A stretch of DNA of 64,000 nucleotides from Arcobacter venerupis (lineage in GTDB: Bacteria; Campylobacterota; Campylobacteria; Campylobacterales; Arcobacteraceae), in the NCBI RefSeq assembly GCF_013201665.1, contig NZ_CP053840.1:3100001-3164000 (forward strand), in the 5' to 3' direction. A program made the translations under genes and the position numbers. The notes beneath the pieces are model-generated. The model did no database searches, was not told the DNA's origin, and saw only the letters and a list, made by a program, of their open reading frames with translations. Below are positions 11,319 to 18,769 of the stretch, one piece after another; the stretch's first letter is position 1; the number at the start of each line of letters is the position of its first letter.

Positions 11319-12953
11319 TTAATAGTTATACATTAAATTAAATCCAAAAAAATTAGAACTCTCATCTTTTGTATTTTCAGCATCTTTTAGAGGAAGATTA
11401 TAAAATAATTCTAAATTCATACTTCCCAAATAAAATCTAGTACCAATAGCTGAACCTATTATATTCCCACCTATATTATTTTCATTTTCTGTTACATATC
11501 CATAATCTAATCCTAAATATGGAATTACGATATAATCATCTAAATTATATTGTGCAGATAATTCATTTCGTGTGTAAAATCCTATGTTTCCAGATAATCC
11601 AGTATCGTTAAAACCTCTTACACTATATACTCCACCCATTGATATTTCTTCTGTTCCAAAAAGATTATTATCAGAGATTTGTCCTCTTAAATAAAAATTA
11701 TATTTTAGATTATTTGAAGTATCAAAATATTTGTTAAAACCCAAATCTAACACATATTTTGTAAAATCTATTTCTTGTTTTGCATATTCATCTGACTCTC
11801 CACTTAAACCTTGACTCATTAGAAATTTACTGTAATAGTCAAAACTATCCCCTTTATAACTGTGTTTAATACCCCATTCGAAAGAAGAGCTTGAATAACT
11901 TTGTAAATCCAATCTAACATCATTTAAAACATTTTCTGTCTCTTTTTTTTGGAAATTTAATAATAGTTCTATAGTATGACTTGAAGAGTGGTAAAGCTTA
12001 TATGATATATCTAAGCCAAAAGAATCATTATTTCCATCAGATTGAAATAAATTATTAAATTCATCACTATTTATTTGCTTATAGTTTGAATAGTTATAAA
12101 AAATATCAAATAAAAATCTTTCAAATGGAAAAGAGTAATTTATTGAACTTCCAAAAGTTTTATCATTATTTTTAAAAATATTATTTGTAGAATTAATGTT
12201 TAAATCTAAAATATCATTTATGCCAAAAAGATTTTCGTAATTAAAGTTATTATATATCTGGTATTGTCCTGTTTTCTTAGTTCCATAATTGTTAATTCCT
12301 ATATTTCCAAAATATGATTTTAGATTACCATTATTAACTATTTTCACTATTGTGTATCCAACTTTTGTTCCAGGAATTAACTGTAAATCTAAATTCTGAG
12401 AACGCAATCTTTCTGCTTGTTGAACAACTACTTCTAAATCTCTAAGATTTAATATTTTATTTTCATAACTTGTATATAAATTTGAAATATTGATATTTTC
12501 ATTGATAATTTTCTCTATTTTCCCCTCTACAACATCTATATCAACAACACCATCACTTAAATCTTGTAATTTAAAGAATGCTCTACTTGTTACATAACCT
12601 TTATCTATATATTTATTTGATATTTTGTCTTTTAAATTCGATAAATTTTTCAGCCCATTACATTTATTTAAATAGGGTTCGACTAAATCTTCAAAATCAT
12701 CTTCATTAAAAACAGTCATATTTAGAATATTAATTTTTTCAATTTTTACGCAATTCTCTTCATTTTTTATATCTTCACTAACTTCAATAAGTTTCATATC
12801 ATAAACTTTATTTTCTTCTATTTTCTCATTTTTCTTTTGCTCTTCAAAAACTTTCTTTTCTTCAAAATCCTTGATATTTTTGTTTATAATATTTGTTGAT
12901 ATATCTGCATATGAAAAGCTAAAAATTGCAACTAACGCTAGTAAATATTTCAT
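11319..12953 (-). CDS. TpsB/FhaC/HecB-family outer-membrane transporter
   Basis: This 544-residue protein should translocate the neighbouring giant exoprotein across the outer membrane. Residues 1-16 are a signal peptide. A charged Glu/Lys-rich linker runs to ~70. A POTRA_2-type domain follows (~70-150) with the two cysteines (ENC...NKC) common in ShlB/FhaC proteins, then a long Tyr/Asn-rich beta-barrel. The barrel carries the family motif VRGF near residue 445 and ends in an aromatic residue followed by Asn-Tyr. The length matches the family (~550). Its start overlaps exbD by 4 bp, and the exoprotein begins 9 bp after its stop behind an AAGGG ribosome site, so translation is probably coupled. 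Whether it needs TonB is unknown. Classical TpsB proteins do not, which makes the upstream tonB-exbB-exbD genes notable. Confidence 0.93.
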   Translation of the reverse strand: MKYLLALVAIFSFSYADISTNIINKNIKDFEEKKVFEEQKKNEKIEENKVYDMKLIEVSEDIKNEENCVKIEKINILNMTVFNEDDFEDLVEPYLNKCNGLKNLSNLKDKISNKYIDKGYVTSRAFFKLQDLSDGVVDIDVVEGKIEKIINENINISNLYTSYENKILNLRDLEVVVQQAERLRSQNLDLQLIPGTKVGYTIVKIVNNGNLKSYFGNIGINNYGTKKTGQYQIYNNFNYENLFGINDILDLNINSTNNIFKNNDKTFGSSINYSFPFERFLFDIFYNYSNYKQINSDEFNNLFQSDGNNDSFGLDISYKLYHSSSHTIELLLNFQKKETENVLNDVRLDLQSYSSSSFEWGIKHSYKGDSFDYYSKFLMSQGLSGESDEYAKQEIDFTKYVLDLGFNKYFDTSNNLKYNFYLRGQISDNNLFGTEEISMGGVYSVRGFNDTGLSGNIGFYTRNELSAQYNLDDYIVIPYLGLDYGYVTENENNIGGNIIGSAIGTRFYLGSMNLELFYNLPLKDAENTKDESSNFFGFNLMYNY

Positions 12954-13342
12954 TTCTTTTCTTTGTGATTAACTAGAGCTATATTGTAAAAGTTATTCTT
13001 TTTTAATAAATCAAAAACTTTTATTATTCTTTGATATTTAACTTCTTCATCTATTCTTACATTTACTGAAGTATTTTTATTTTCTATTTCATATAAGTTT
13101 TTGTCTAAACCTTCAAAATCAATCTTTTTATCTTCCATATAAATTTCATCTAAATTGAGTGATATATTTATGTTTTTAGGATTAATAACTTCTACTGAAT
13201 ATTGAGATTTTGGGAGATTTAATAAAAAAGCCAAATCTTCTCTTTTTAAAACAGAAGAAACCAAGAAAAAAATCAATAATAAAAATACAACATCTATAAG
13301 TGGAGTCAAATCTGGAGCTAAAAATTCTCTATGCTTTCTCAT
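12950..13342 (-). CDS. exbD: ExbD/TolR-family energy-transducing protein
   Basis: The 130-residue protein has the ExbD/TolR layout: a short cytoplasmic N-terminus, one membrane helix (~17-33) and a periplasmic domain. The helix begins with 'LTPLIDVVFLLLIFF', and its aspartate (D17) is the proton-path residue of the family. Known ExbD works with ExbB to harvest proton-motive force for TonB. It lies 9 bp downstream of exbB and its last codons overlap the tpsB start (ATGA-type junction). This suggests co-transcription and a dedicated role with the TPS system, which is inferred only from gene order. Confidence 0.93.
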   Translation of the reverse strand: MRKHREFLAPDLTPLIDVVFLLLIFFLVSSVLKREDLAFLLNLPKSQYSVEVINPKNINISLNLDEIYMEDKKIDFEGLDKNLYEIENKNTSVNVRIDEEVKYQRIIKVFDLLKKNNFYNIALVNHKEKK

Positions 13343-13351
13343 AATAAATTC

Positions 13352-13882
13352 TTATTTTTTCAAAATTTTAAAATCAATCTCTTTTAATAAAACAGATTCA
13401 AAGTGATTGATACTTCTAACTAAATAGTTATAACCAACATAATGAGGAATAGCTATAATTAATCCCATAACTGTAGTAATTAATGCAAGAGAGATTCCAG
13501 CTGCAAAAGCAGTTGGTTCACCTAAGCCAGTTTTTGAAATTACATCAAAAGCTTGTAAAATACCTATTACTGTTCCAAGTAGTCCTAATAATGGAGAAAT
13601 AGAAGCAACAATTCTAATTGTACTCATTCCACTTTCTAATTCTGACATTTTTTCATCAATAATACTTTTTGAAACTTTCATACATAACGTTGGGTCTGCT
13701 ATCTCTTTAACTTTTTCTAAAACTGCTTGTAAATATTTTTCCCTTGTTGATTTAAAATAAAAAATATGAATAGATTTCCAAATCATTATTGATATTCCTA
13801 GTGTGAATAAGATTAATAATATATATCCTATCATTCCTGCTTTATCTACATAATCCATTAAATTAAGATAATTTTCATTCAT
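13352..13882 (-). CDS. exbB: ExbB/MotA/TolQ-family proton channel subunit
   Basis: This 176-residue protein has the usual three membrane helices: residues ~17-35, ~90-115 and ~130-155. The conserved MotA/TolQ/ExbB core is visible as '[16 protein letters not shown]' followed by a '[11 protein letters not shown]' helix. It forms the inner-membrane channel that energises TonB together with ExbD. It lies 8 bp after tonB and 9 bp before exbD, all on the minus strand. TolQ is the main alternative, but the TonB-ExbB-ExbD order and the absence of tolA/tolB favour ExbB. Confidence 0.92.
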   Translation of the reverse strand: MNENYLNLMDYVDKAGMIGYILLILFTLGISIMIWKSIHIFYFKSTREKYLQAVLEKVKEIADPTLCMKVSKSIIDEKMSELESGMSTIRIVASISPLLGLLGTVIGILQAFDVISKTGLGEPTAFAAGISLALITTVMGLIIAIPHYVGYNYLVRSINHFESVLLKEIDFKILKK

Positions 13883-13890
13883 GTTTGTCC

Positions 13891-14982
13891 TTAGTTTAAA
13901 TTAAATTTTATTGGAACTTGAATATCTAAATATTCATTTTCAAGTTCTTCTGGTATTCTTTTGTATATACCTACTGCTTTAACAGCTTTCAAAGCAGCTT
14001 CATCTAGTTTTTCGTATCCTGAAGATTTTAAAATCTTCAAATTACTAATCTCTCCTTTATTATTAACTCTAAAAAATAAAACAACTATCCCTTCTTCCTT
14101 TTTAGCCTTTGAAATAAGTGGATAGCTTTTATTTCTTTCTATTTCTATTCTCAAATCATTAATATATCCATCTCTTAATCCTGAAAGAAAAGCTCTTTTT
14201 TGGGCTTCTGCTTCTGATTTTTTTCTTTGCTCTGCTTCTGCTTCTGATTTTTTTCTTTGCTCTGCTTCTGCTTCTGATTTTTTTCTTTGCTCTGCTTCTG
14301 CTTCTGATTTTTTTCTTTGCTCTGCTTCTGCTTCTGATTTTTTTCTTTGCTCTGCTTCTGCTTCTGATTTTTTTCTTTGCTCTGCTTCTGCTTCTGATTT
14401 TTTTCTTTGCTCTGCTTCTGCTTCTGATTTTTTTCTTTGCTCTGCTTCTGCTTCTGATTTTTTTCTTTGCTCTGCTTCTGCTTCTGATTTTTTTCTTTGC
14501 TCTGCTTCTGCTTCTGATTTTTTTCTTTGCTCTGCTTCTGCTTCTGATTTTTTTCTTTGCTCTGCTTCTGCTTCTGATTTTTTTCTTTGCTCTGCTTCTG
14601 CTTCTGATTTTTTTCTTTGCTCTGCTTCTGCTTCTGATTTTTTTCTTTGCTCTGCTTCTGCTTCTGATTTTTTTCTTTGCTCTGCTTCTGCTTCTGATTT
14701 TTTTCTTTGCTCTGCTTCTGCTTCTGATTTTTTTCTTTGCTCTGCTTCTGCTTCTGATTTTTTTCTTTGCTCTGCTTCTGCTTCTGATTTTTTTCTCGCT
14801 TCTAACTGAAGCTCGTAAGTATCATTTTCTTGAGTTTCTTTAAATTGTATTTTGTAAAAGTTTTCTTTTTTTTCTACTGGTTTATTTTTATTAAAAGGAT
14901 ATAACAAAATAAATTGTTCGATTAAAATAATAAATGACAATAACAAGATATATATAATTTTGATTTTAATTCTTTTAAGCAT
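13891..14982 (-). CDS. tonB: TonB-like protein with a 200-residue repetitive linker
   Basis: The 363-residue protein has a basic N-terminus, one membrane helix (~9-30), a short spacer, and then 20 consecutive decapeptides (residues 64-263): 19 [10 protein letters not shown] and a last [10 protein letters not shown]. Its C-terminal domain (~275-363) has the TonB signature: YP near the start, '[10 protein letters not shown]', then '[16 protein letters not shown]'. Typical TonB linkers are Pro/Lys/Glu-rich and around 100 residues. This one lacks proline and is strongly charged, so it probably forms a long single helix across the periplasm (inference). It is the first gene of the tonB-exbB-exbD-tpsB-exoprotein set. 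TonB-dependent work on the TPS transporter is a hypothesis from context. Confidence 0.88.
   Translation of the reverse strand: MLKRIKIKIIYILLLSFIILIEQFILLYPFNKNKPVEKKENFYKIQFKETQENDTYELQLEARKKSEAEAEQRKKSEAEAEQRKKSEAEAEQRKKSEAEAEQRKKSEAEAEQRKKSEAEAEQRKKSEAEAEQRKKSEAEAEQRKKSEAEAEQRKKSEAEAEQRKKSEAEAEQRKKSEAEAEQRKKSEAEAEQRKKSEAEAEQRKKSEAEAEQRKKSEAEAEQRKKSEAEAEQRKKSEAEAEQRKKSEAEAEQRKKSEAEAQKRAFLSGLRDGYINDLRIEIERNKSYPLISKAKKEEGIVVLFFRVNNKGEISNLKILKSSGYEKLDEAALKAVKAVGIYKRIPEELENEYLDIQVPIKFNLN
14194..14793 (-). repeat. 30-bp tandem repeat, 20 copies, in tonB
   Basis: A 30-bp unit (complement of ttttttctttgctctgcttc plus tgcttctgat) repeats 20 times without spacers, and the copies are identical except the last one at the protein C-terminal side. 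It encodes the decapeptide linker of TonB. The unit is a multiple of three, so copy-number change alters linker length without breaking the frame. It is therefore a likely variable-number tandem repeat. It is not a CRISPR array because there are no unique spacers. Confidence 0.97.
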
Positions 14983-15079
14983 TTAAGAATAATACATAAA
15001 ATTATATAAATATATTATTAATTATTTAGTTATTTTTACATAATATAGTGAGTTATCTTCTAAAAAGTTGAAATTTATT

Positions 15080-15727
15080 CTAATTACTAATATAATCTTT
15101 TAATTTTTCATGATCTAAGATTTTTATATAACCTTTTTCATTTTGAATAATGTTTTCTTTTTTTAGTTTTGCTAGTTTTCTTGAGAAAGTTTCTGGTGTT
15201 ATATTTAAAATTTGTGCGATTTTTACTTGTTTTAGATTTATAAGTATTGATTCATTTTCAAATAAAAATTTTGCTATTTTTTCTAAGCTATTTGAGCTTA
15301 TATTGTAGTTTATGAAACTCTCTAGTGCTTTTATTTTTTTTGTTAAAGATTTTATAAAAAACATTGAAATTTCTGGTTTTAGTAAGAACTCTTTTTTGAA
15401 CTTTTCATAATCAATTAATAATACTTCAGCTCTTGTTTCAAATGAACAATTTGCTGGAAATTTCATCTCTTCATAATTTACAATTTCAGCTATTAAAGAT
15501 GGTGCCATAAGATTATGAATGATTACTTCGTTGTCTTTTGTATCATAAGTATAAAGTTTTGCTACACCTTTTATTAATAAATGTAGATATTTTGGTTCGT
15601 CACCCTTATAAAAAAGTATTTCATCTTTGTTAAAATATTTTTTTATACTTATCTCTTTTAATCGCAGAAGGTCTTCTTCTTTTAGGAAACTAAAAAAATT
15701 GAAATCCTCTAATCCTGTTTTTTGCAT
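15080..15727 (-). CDS. Crp/Fnr-family transcriptional regulator
   Basis: The protein has 215 residues. Its N-terminal half is a cyclic-nucleotide-binding-like beta-roll ('YKGDEPKYLHLLIKGVAKLY'). Its C-terminal HTH_Crp domain contains 'KIAQILNITPETFSRKLAKL', the winged-helix recognition segment. It lacks the N-terminal cysteine cluster of an oxygen-sensing FNR. It is transcribed away from a YgbA-like gene, and a perfect TTGAT-N4-ATCAA box lies 14 bp upstream of its start. The context suggests a regulator of the NssR/NnrR/DNR kind that responds to nitric oxide or nitrosative stress and controls itself and the divergent gene. The function is inferred and the ligand cannot be read from the sequence. 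Confidence 0.85.
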   Translation of the reverse strand: MQKTGLEDFNFFSFLKEEDLLRLKEISIKKYFNKDEILFYKGDEPKYLHLLIKGVAKLYTYDTKDNEVIIHNLMAPSLIAEIVNYEEMKFPANCSFETRAEVLLIDYEKFKKEFLLKPEISMFFIKSLTKKIKALESFINYNISSNSLEKIAKFLFENESILINLKQVKIAQILNITPETFSRKLAKLKKENIIQNEKGYIKILDHEKLKDYISN

Positions 15728-15741
15728 AATTTTTCCTTTTA

Positions 15742-15755
15742 TTGATTGACATCAA
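15742..15755. promoter_or_regulatory. FNR/Crp-type palindromic box TTGAT-TGAC-ATCAA
   Basis: The site is a perfect 14-bp match to the FNR consensus TTGAT-N4-ATCAA, in the intergenic region between the Crp/Fnr regulator (start 15727) and ygbA (start 15842). On the regulator side it overlaps the likely transcription start, which would fit autorepression. Its centre is ~93 bp before the ygbA start codon, which leaves room for activation. The protein that binds it is inferred from proximity. Confidence 0.75.
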
Positions 15756-15841
15756 TATATAATTTTGTATTTTATGCAAAAATATTAAATCTAAAGTTAA
15801 ATAGGATATAAATAATCCTACTTTTAAAAAGAAGTGAAAAT

Positions 15842-16189
15842 ATGACTTATGAAAAATTCGAAATTGAGATAAATACTTTAAAAAACTTTTGTGAAATTTA
15901 TTGCAAAGATAAACACCAAAATCAAGAATCAAAAGAAATTTGTCTTGAGTACAAATCAAAAACTTTTAATTTAAAACTAGATTTATGTAAAGAGTGCCAA
16001 GAAGTTATAAACTATTCATTTTTAAAACTTCAATCTTGTCCACATGAGATAAAACCTAGATGCAGAAAATGCCCAAAGCCATGTTATGAAAAAAAACAAT
16101 GGAAAGATATTGCTAAAGTTATGAAATATTCTGCAATAAAACTATCTTTAGGAAAAATCAAATCAAGGATTCTAAATATCTTTGATTGA
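15842..16189 (+). CDS. ygbA: YgbA-like 'nitrous oxide-stimulated promoter' family protein
   Basis: The small cytoplasmic protein has 115 residues and seven cysteines, including 'CKECQ' and 'RCRKCPKPCY' with 'HEIKPRC' before the latter. This pattern is what I know from the YgbA family (PF11756), whose members respond to NO or nitrosative stress. The cysteines suggest metal or Fe-S binding. A good ribosome site (GAAGTG region) precedes the ATG. The neighbouring Crp/Fnr regulator and the FNR box support NO-linked control. It ends immediately next to the convergent ung gene. Confidence 0.8.
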   Translation: MTYEKFEIEINTLKNFCEIYCKDKHQNQESKEICLEYKSKTFNLKLDLCKECQEVINYSFLKLQSCPHEIKPRCRKCPKPCYEKKQWKDIAKVMKYSAIKLSLGKIKSRILNIFD

Positions 16190-16837
16190 TTACCAGTTAA
16201 TCTCTTTTTTCCCTAATCTTTTTAAAATCTCATTTGTTTTTGAGAAGTGTTTGCAACCAAAAAAACCTCTATAAGATGATAGTGGACTTGGATGGGGAGC
16301 ACTTAAAATATGATGTTTATTTGTATCAATTAGTTTTGATTTTGAAATTGCTGGTGTGCCCCAAAGTAAAAAGATAATATTTTCTTTATTGTCATTTATG
16401 TATTTGATTATATTGTCTGTAAATATTTCCCAACCAAGATTATGATGTGATTTTGGTTTTGACTCTTCAACTGTTAAAATAGTGTTTAATAATAAAACGC
16501 CATCTTTTGCCCATGAAGTTAAATCTCCATCAAGACAAAAAGAATCTTTTTGTAAATCCTCTTTTATCTCTTTTAAAATATTTACCATTGAAGGTGGATT
16601 TTTTATCTCTTTTGGAGTTGAAAATGATAATCCTTGAGCTTGTCCAAATCCATGATATGGGTCTTGTCCTAAAATAACTACTTTTAAATCGTCAAGTTTT
16701 GTAAGTGAAAAAGCTTTAAAAATGTTTTCTTTTTCTGGGAAAACTACGCTATTTTCATATTTTTTATCTATTTGTTCAGTTAAAGTTTTAAAGTAAGGTT
16801 TTTGTTTTTCATTGTCTATTATTTCGTTCCAAGTCAT
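16190..16837 (-). CDS. ung: Uracil-DNA glycosylase (family 1)
   Basis: The 215-residue enzyme removes uracil from DNA in base-excision repair. It has the family-1 water-activating motif GQDPYHG with catalytic Asp59. The C-terminal 'HPSPLSSYRGFFG' loop carries the catalytic His and the DNA-intercalating segment. The length matches the family. Its stop abuts the convergent ygbA stop. The strong hairpin at 16864-16893, just upstream, ends the aldehyde dehydrogenase operon, so ung is probably transcribed independently. Confidence 0.97.
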   Translation of the reverse strand: MTWNEIIDNEKQKPYFKTLTEQIDKKYENSVVFPEKENIFKAFSLTKLDDLKVVILGQDPYHGFGQAQGLSFSTPKEIKNPPSMVNILKEIKEDLQKDSFCLDGDLTSWAKDGVLLLNTILTVEESKPKSHHNLGWEIFTDNIIKYINDNKENIIFLLWGTPAISKSKLIDTNKHHILSAPHPSPLSSYRGFFGCKHFSKTNEILKRLGKKEINW

Positions 16838-16863
16838 TATAATTCCTAATTTTTTTAAATAAA

Positions 16864-16893
16864 AAAAGCTAAGGCATTTATACCTTAGCTTTT
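16864..16893 (-). terminator. Rho-independent terminator of the TRAP/aldehyde dehydrogenase operon
   Basis: The 11-bp perfect stem is AAAAGCTAAGG / CCTTAGCTTTT with an 8-base loop. Read on the minus strand it is followed by a T-run. It lies 22 bp after the aldehyde dehydrogenase stop and is repeated exactly at 28040-28069. Confidence 0.9.
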
Positions 16894-16915
16894 ATTTATT
16901 TCTTCTGATTTGTAA

Positions 16916-18307
16916 TTATAATACTGGTGATTTGATTACCATCATTTTCTCATTACTCATCTCTTCCATTGAATATGGTATTCCACCCATCCCTAATCCT
17001 GATACTCTTGCTCCTCCAAACGGCATCCAATCTACTCTAAATGCCGTATGATCATTTACCATTACTGCTGTTGCGTTTAATCTTTTTACTGCTTTTAATG
17101 CTGTATCTATATTTTTTGTAAACACTGCTGCTTGGAAAGACACTTCTAGTGAATTTGCTTTAGCTATTGCTTCATCAAATGTTTTATAAGAGTAAATACA
17201 AACTACTGGTCCGAATATCTCTTTTTGTGAAACGATTGCATCATCTGTAGGATTTAAAATTACAGTTGGTTCAAAGCAAGAAGCACTTATTCTTTTTCCA
17301 CCTGTTAGGATTGTTGCACCTTTTGCAACTGCATCATTTACCCATTCTTCTACTCTATTTACTTCATCATTATTAATCAATGGTCCAACTTCAGTTTTTG
17401 GGTCTAATTGATCACCTACAACTAATTTTGAAGCTACTGCTGCTAATTTATTTGCTACAGTATCAAAGATTGATTCATGAACATAAATTCTTTGAACAGA
17501 AACACAAACTTGACCTGCATGGTAGAATCCACCTTTAGCTAGTGCTGGAATCATATCTTCAATATCTGCATCTGGTTCTACAATTACAGGGGCTACTCCA
17601 CCATGTTCAAGAGCTACTCTTGTACCTGGGCTTACTTTTGAGTTTAAGTACCAACCAACTGGTCCTGAACCTATAAATGTTAGGAAGTTAGTTTTAGTTG
17701 AAGTTGCTAATAATTCTCCACCCTTTCTATCACAAACAACAGCTTGTGCCCATCCTTTTGGAAGTCCTGCTTCTTCAAGAATTTCTACAAGTCTAATAGC
17801 ACTCATTGGAGTTTGAGTTGCTGGTCTGATAATTACTGGGCAACCAACTGCAAGTGCAGGAATTACTTGATGAACTGCTAGGTTAAAAGGGTGATTAAAA
17901 GCTGAAATTGCAGCAACTACACCGATTGGTTCTTTAAAAGTATAAGCCATTCTATTTGCGCTTGTATTAGTATGTCCCATTGCTACTTCTTTACCTTCGT
18001 AAACACTTAGGTGTTCAATAGCAATTTTAATACCATTAATAGCTCTTAAAATTTCAACTTTAGAATCGATATATGGTTTACCACCTTCACTTGCGCAAAG
18101 GATTGTAAGTTCTTCAACTTGAGAAGACATTATTTTCATTACATTTTCTAAAATCTCTACTCTTTTATATCTTGGTATCCAGTTTGTTGTATCTAAGAAT
18201 GTTTTATGTGCTAAATCTATTGCGCTTTCTACTTCTTCATACGTACTGAATTTTACGTTCCCTACTACTCTTCCATCAAATGGCGATGTTACTTCTATTG
18301 TACTCAT
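16916..18307 (-). CDS. NAD(P)-dependent aldehyde dehydrogenase, copy 1
   Basis: The 463-residue ALDH superfamily enzyme oxidises an aldehyde to a carboxylate. The catalytic set is intact: Asn in 'FNHPFN' (N138), general base E234 ('LEHGG') and nucleophile C268 ('HAGQVC'). The cofactor-binding 'IGSGPVG' segment is also present. It is the last gene of gabT-dctP-dctQ-dctM-usp-aldh, 14 bp after usp. With a GabT-type aminotransferase in the operon, succinate semialdehyde is a reasonable substrate, but phosphonoacetaldehyde-, lactaldehyde- or sulfoacetaldehyde-type activities cannot be excluded. The protein is identical over its full length to that at 28092-29483. Confidence 0.9.
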   Translation of the reverse strand: MSTIEVTSPFDGRVVGNVKFSTYEEVESAIDLAHKTFLDTTNWIPRYKRVEILENVMKIMSSQVEELTILCASEGGKPYIDSKVEILRAINGIKIAIEHLSVYEGKEVAMGHTNTSANRMAYTFKEPIGVVAAISAFNHPFNLAVHQVIPALAVGCPVIIRPATQTPMSAIRLVEILEEAGLPKGWAQAVVCDRKGGELLATSTKTNFLTFIGSGPVGWYLNSKVSPGTRVALEHGGVAPVIVEPDADIEDMIPALAKGGFYHAGQVCVSVQRIYVHESIFDTVANKLAAVASKLVVGDQLDPKTEVGPLINNDEVNRVEEWVNDAVAKGATILTGGKRISASCFEPTVILNPTDDAIVSQKEIFGPVVCIYSYKTFDEAIAKANSLEVSFQAAVFTKNIDTALKAVKRLNATAVMVNDHTAFRVDWMPFGGARVSGLGMGGIPYSMEEMSNEKMMVIKSPVL

Positions 18308-18321
18308 CTTTCTTCCCTTTT

Positions 18322-18756
18322 TTATTTATCTGTGTGACGTAAAACAAAAACAGAACAATTTGCATGACGAATTACTCGCTCAGCAGTTGTTCCAATAAAA
18401 TAGTTCTTTAAACCAGGTCTACTTGCCATCATAATAATAGTGTCTGCTTTTATTTTTATAGACTCTTCTAAAATCTCTTGATGACTAACACCTTCTCTTA
18501 TTTTAAAAGTTACTTTTTCTCTTGGTACAAGATTTTTATCAGCTATCTCTTTTAATTGTTCTAAGGCATCTTTGTTGTAATTCTTTTGATTTGTTTCTTC
18601 CATTAAAGGTGAAACCGAACCATGTTTCATATTTTCATTTACAAACAGTAAAGTCATTTTTCCCTCAGGATCTAATACTTTTAATGCAGTACTAAGTACT
18701 TTTGGATGATTCTCTAAGTACTGTAAATGAATTGTTACTAAAATATTTTTAAACAT
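18322..18756 (-). CDS. Universal stress protein (UspA family)
   Basis: The 144-residue Usp-fold protein has an N-terminal 'ILVTIHL' strand and a C-terminal nucleotide-binding loop of the type G-x9-G-T ('PGLKNYFIGTTAERVIRH'), ending in 'CSVFVLR'. Usp proteins encoded next to TRAP transporters (for example TeaD with the ectoine TRAP system) bind ATP and tune transport. Its position 13 bp after dctM and 14 bp before the aldehyde dehydrogenase fits that role. Its stop codon lies in the T-run shared with the second aldehyde dehydrogenase locus. Confidence 0.9.
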   Translation of the reverse strand: MFKNILVTIHLQYLENHPKVLSTALKVLDPEGKMTLLFVNENMKHGSVSPLMEETNQKNYNKDALEQLKEIADKNLVPREKVTFKIREGVSHQEILEESIKIKADTIIMMASRPGLKNYFIGTTAERVIRHANCSVFVLRHTDK

Positions 18757-18769
18757 TTTCTAATCTCCT

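Larger units (their letters stand above)
16859..18329. repeat. 1471-bp direct repeat, copy 1 (aldehyde dehydrogenase gene plus terminator)
   Basis: The segment matches 28035-29505 with a constant offset of 11176 bp. No mismatch was noticed in several spot-checked stretches, and the encoded proteins are identical. The repeat starts just before the terminator and ends in the T-run upstream of the aldehyde dehydrogenase ribosome site. It therefore covers the whole gene, its terminator and its ribosome site. Both copies have the same orientation. The sequence on either side of the boundaries is unrelated. Confidence 0.95.

Noticed and set aside
14194-14793. CRISPR-like regular 30-bp repeats
   Set aside because: No unique spacers between units, in-frame coding for a TonB linker, no cas genes.
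15690-15959. 89-codon minus-strand frame spanning the FNR box and ygbA start
   Set aside because: It overlaps two well-supported divergent genes and the regulatory region and has no family features.
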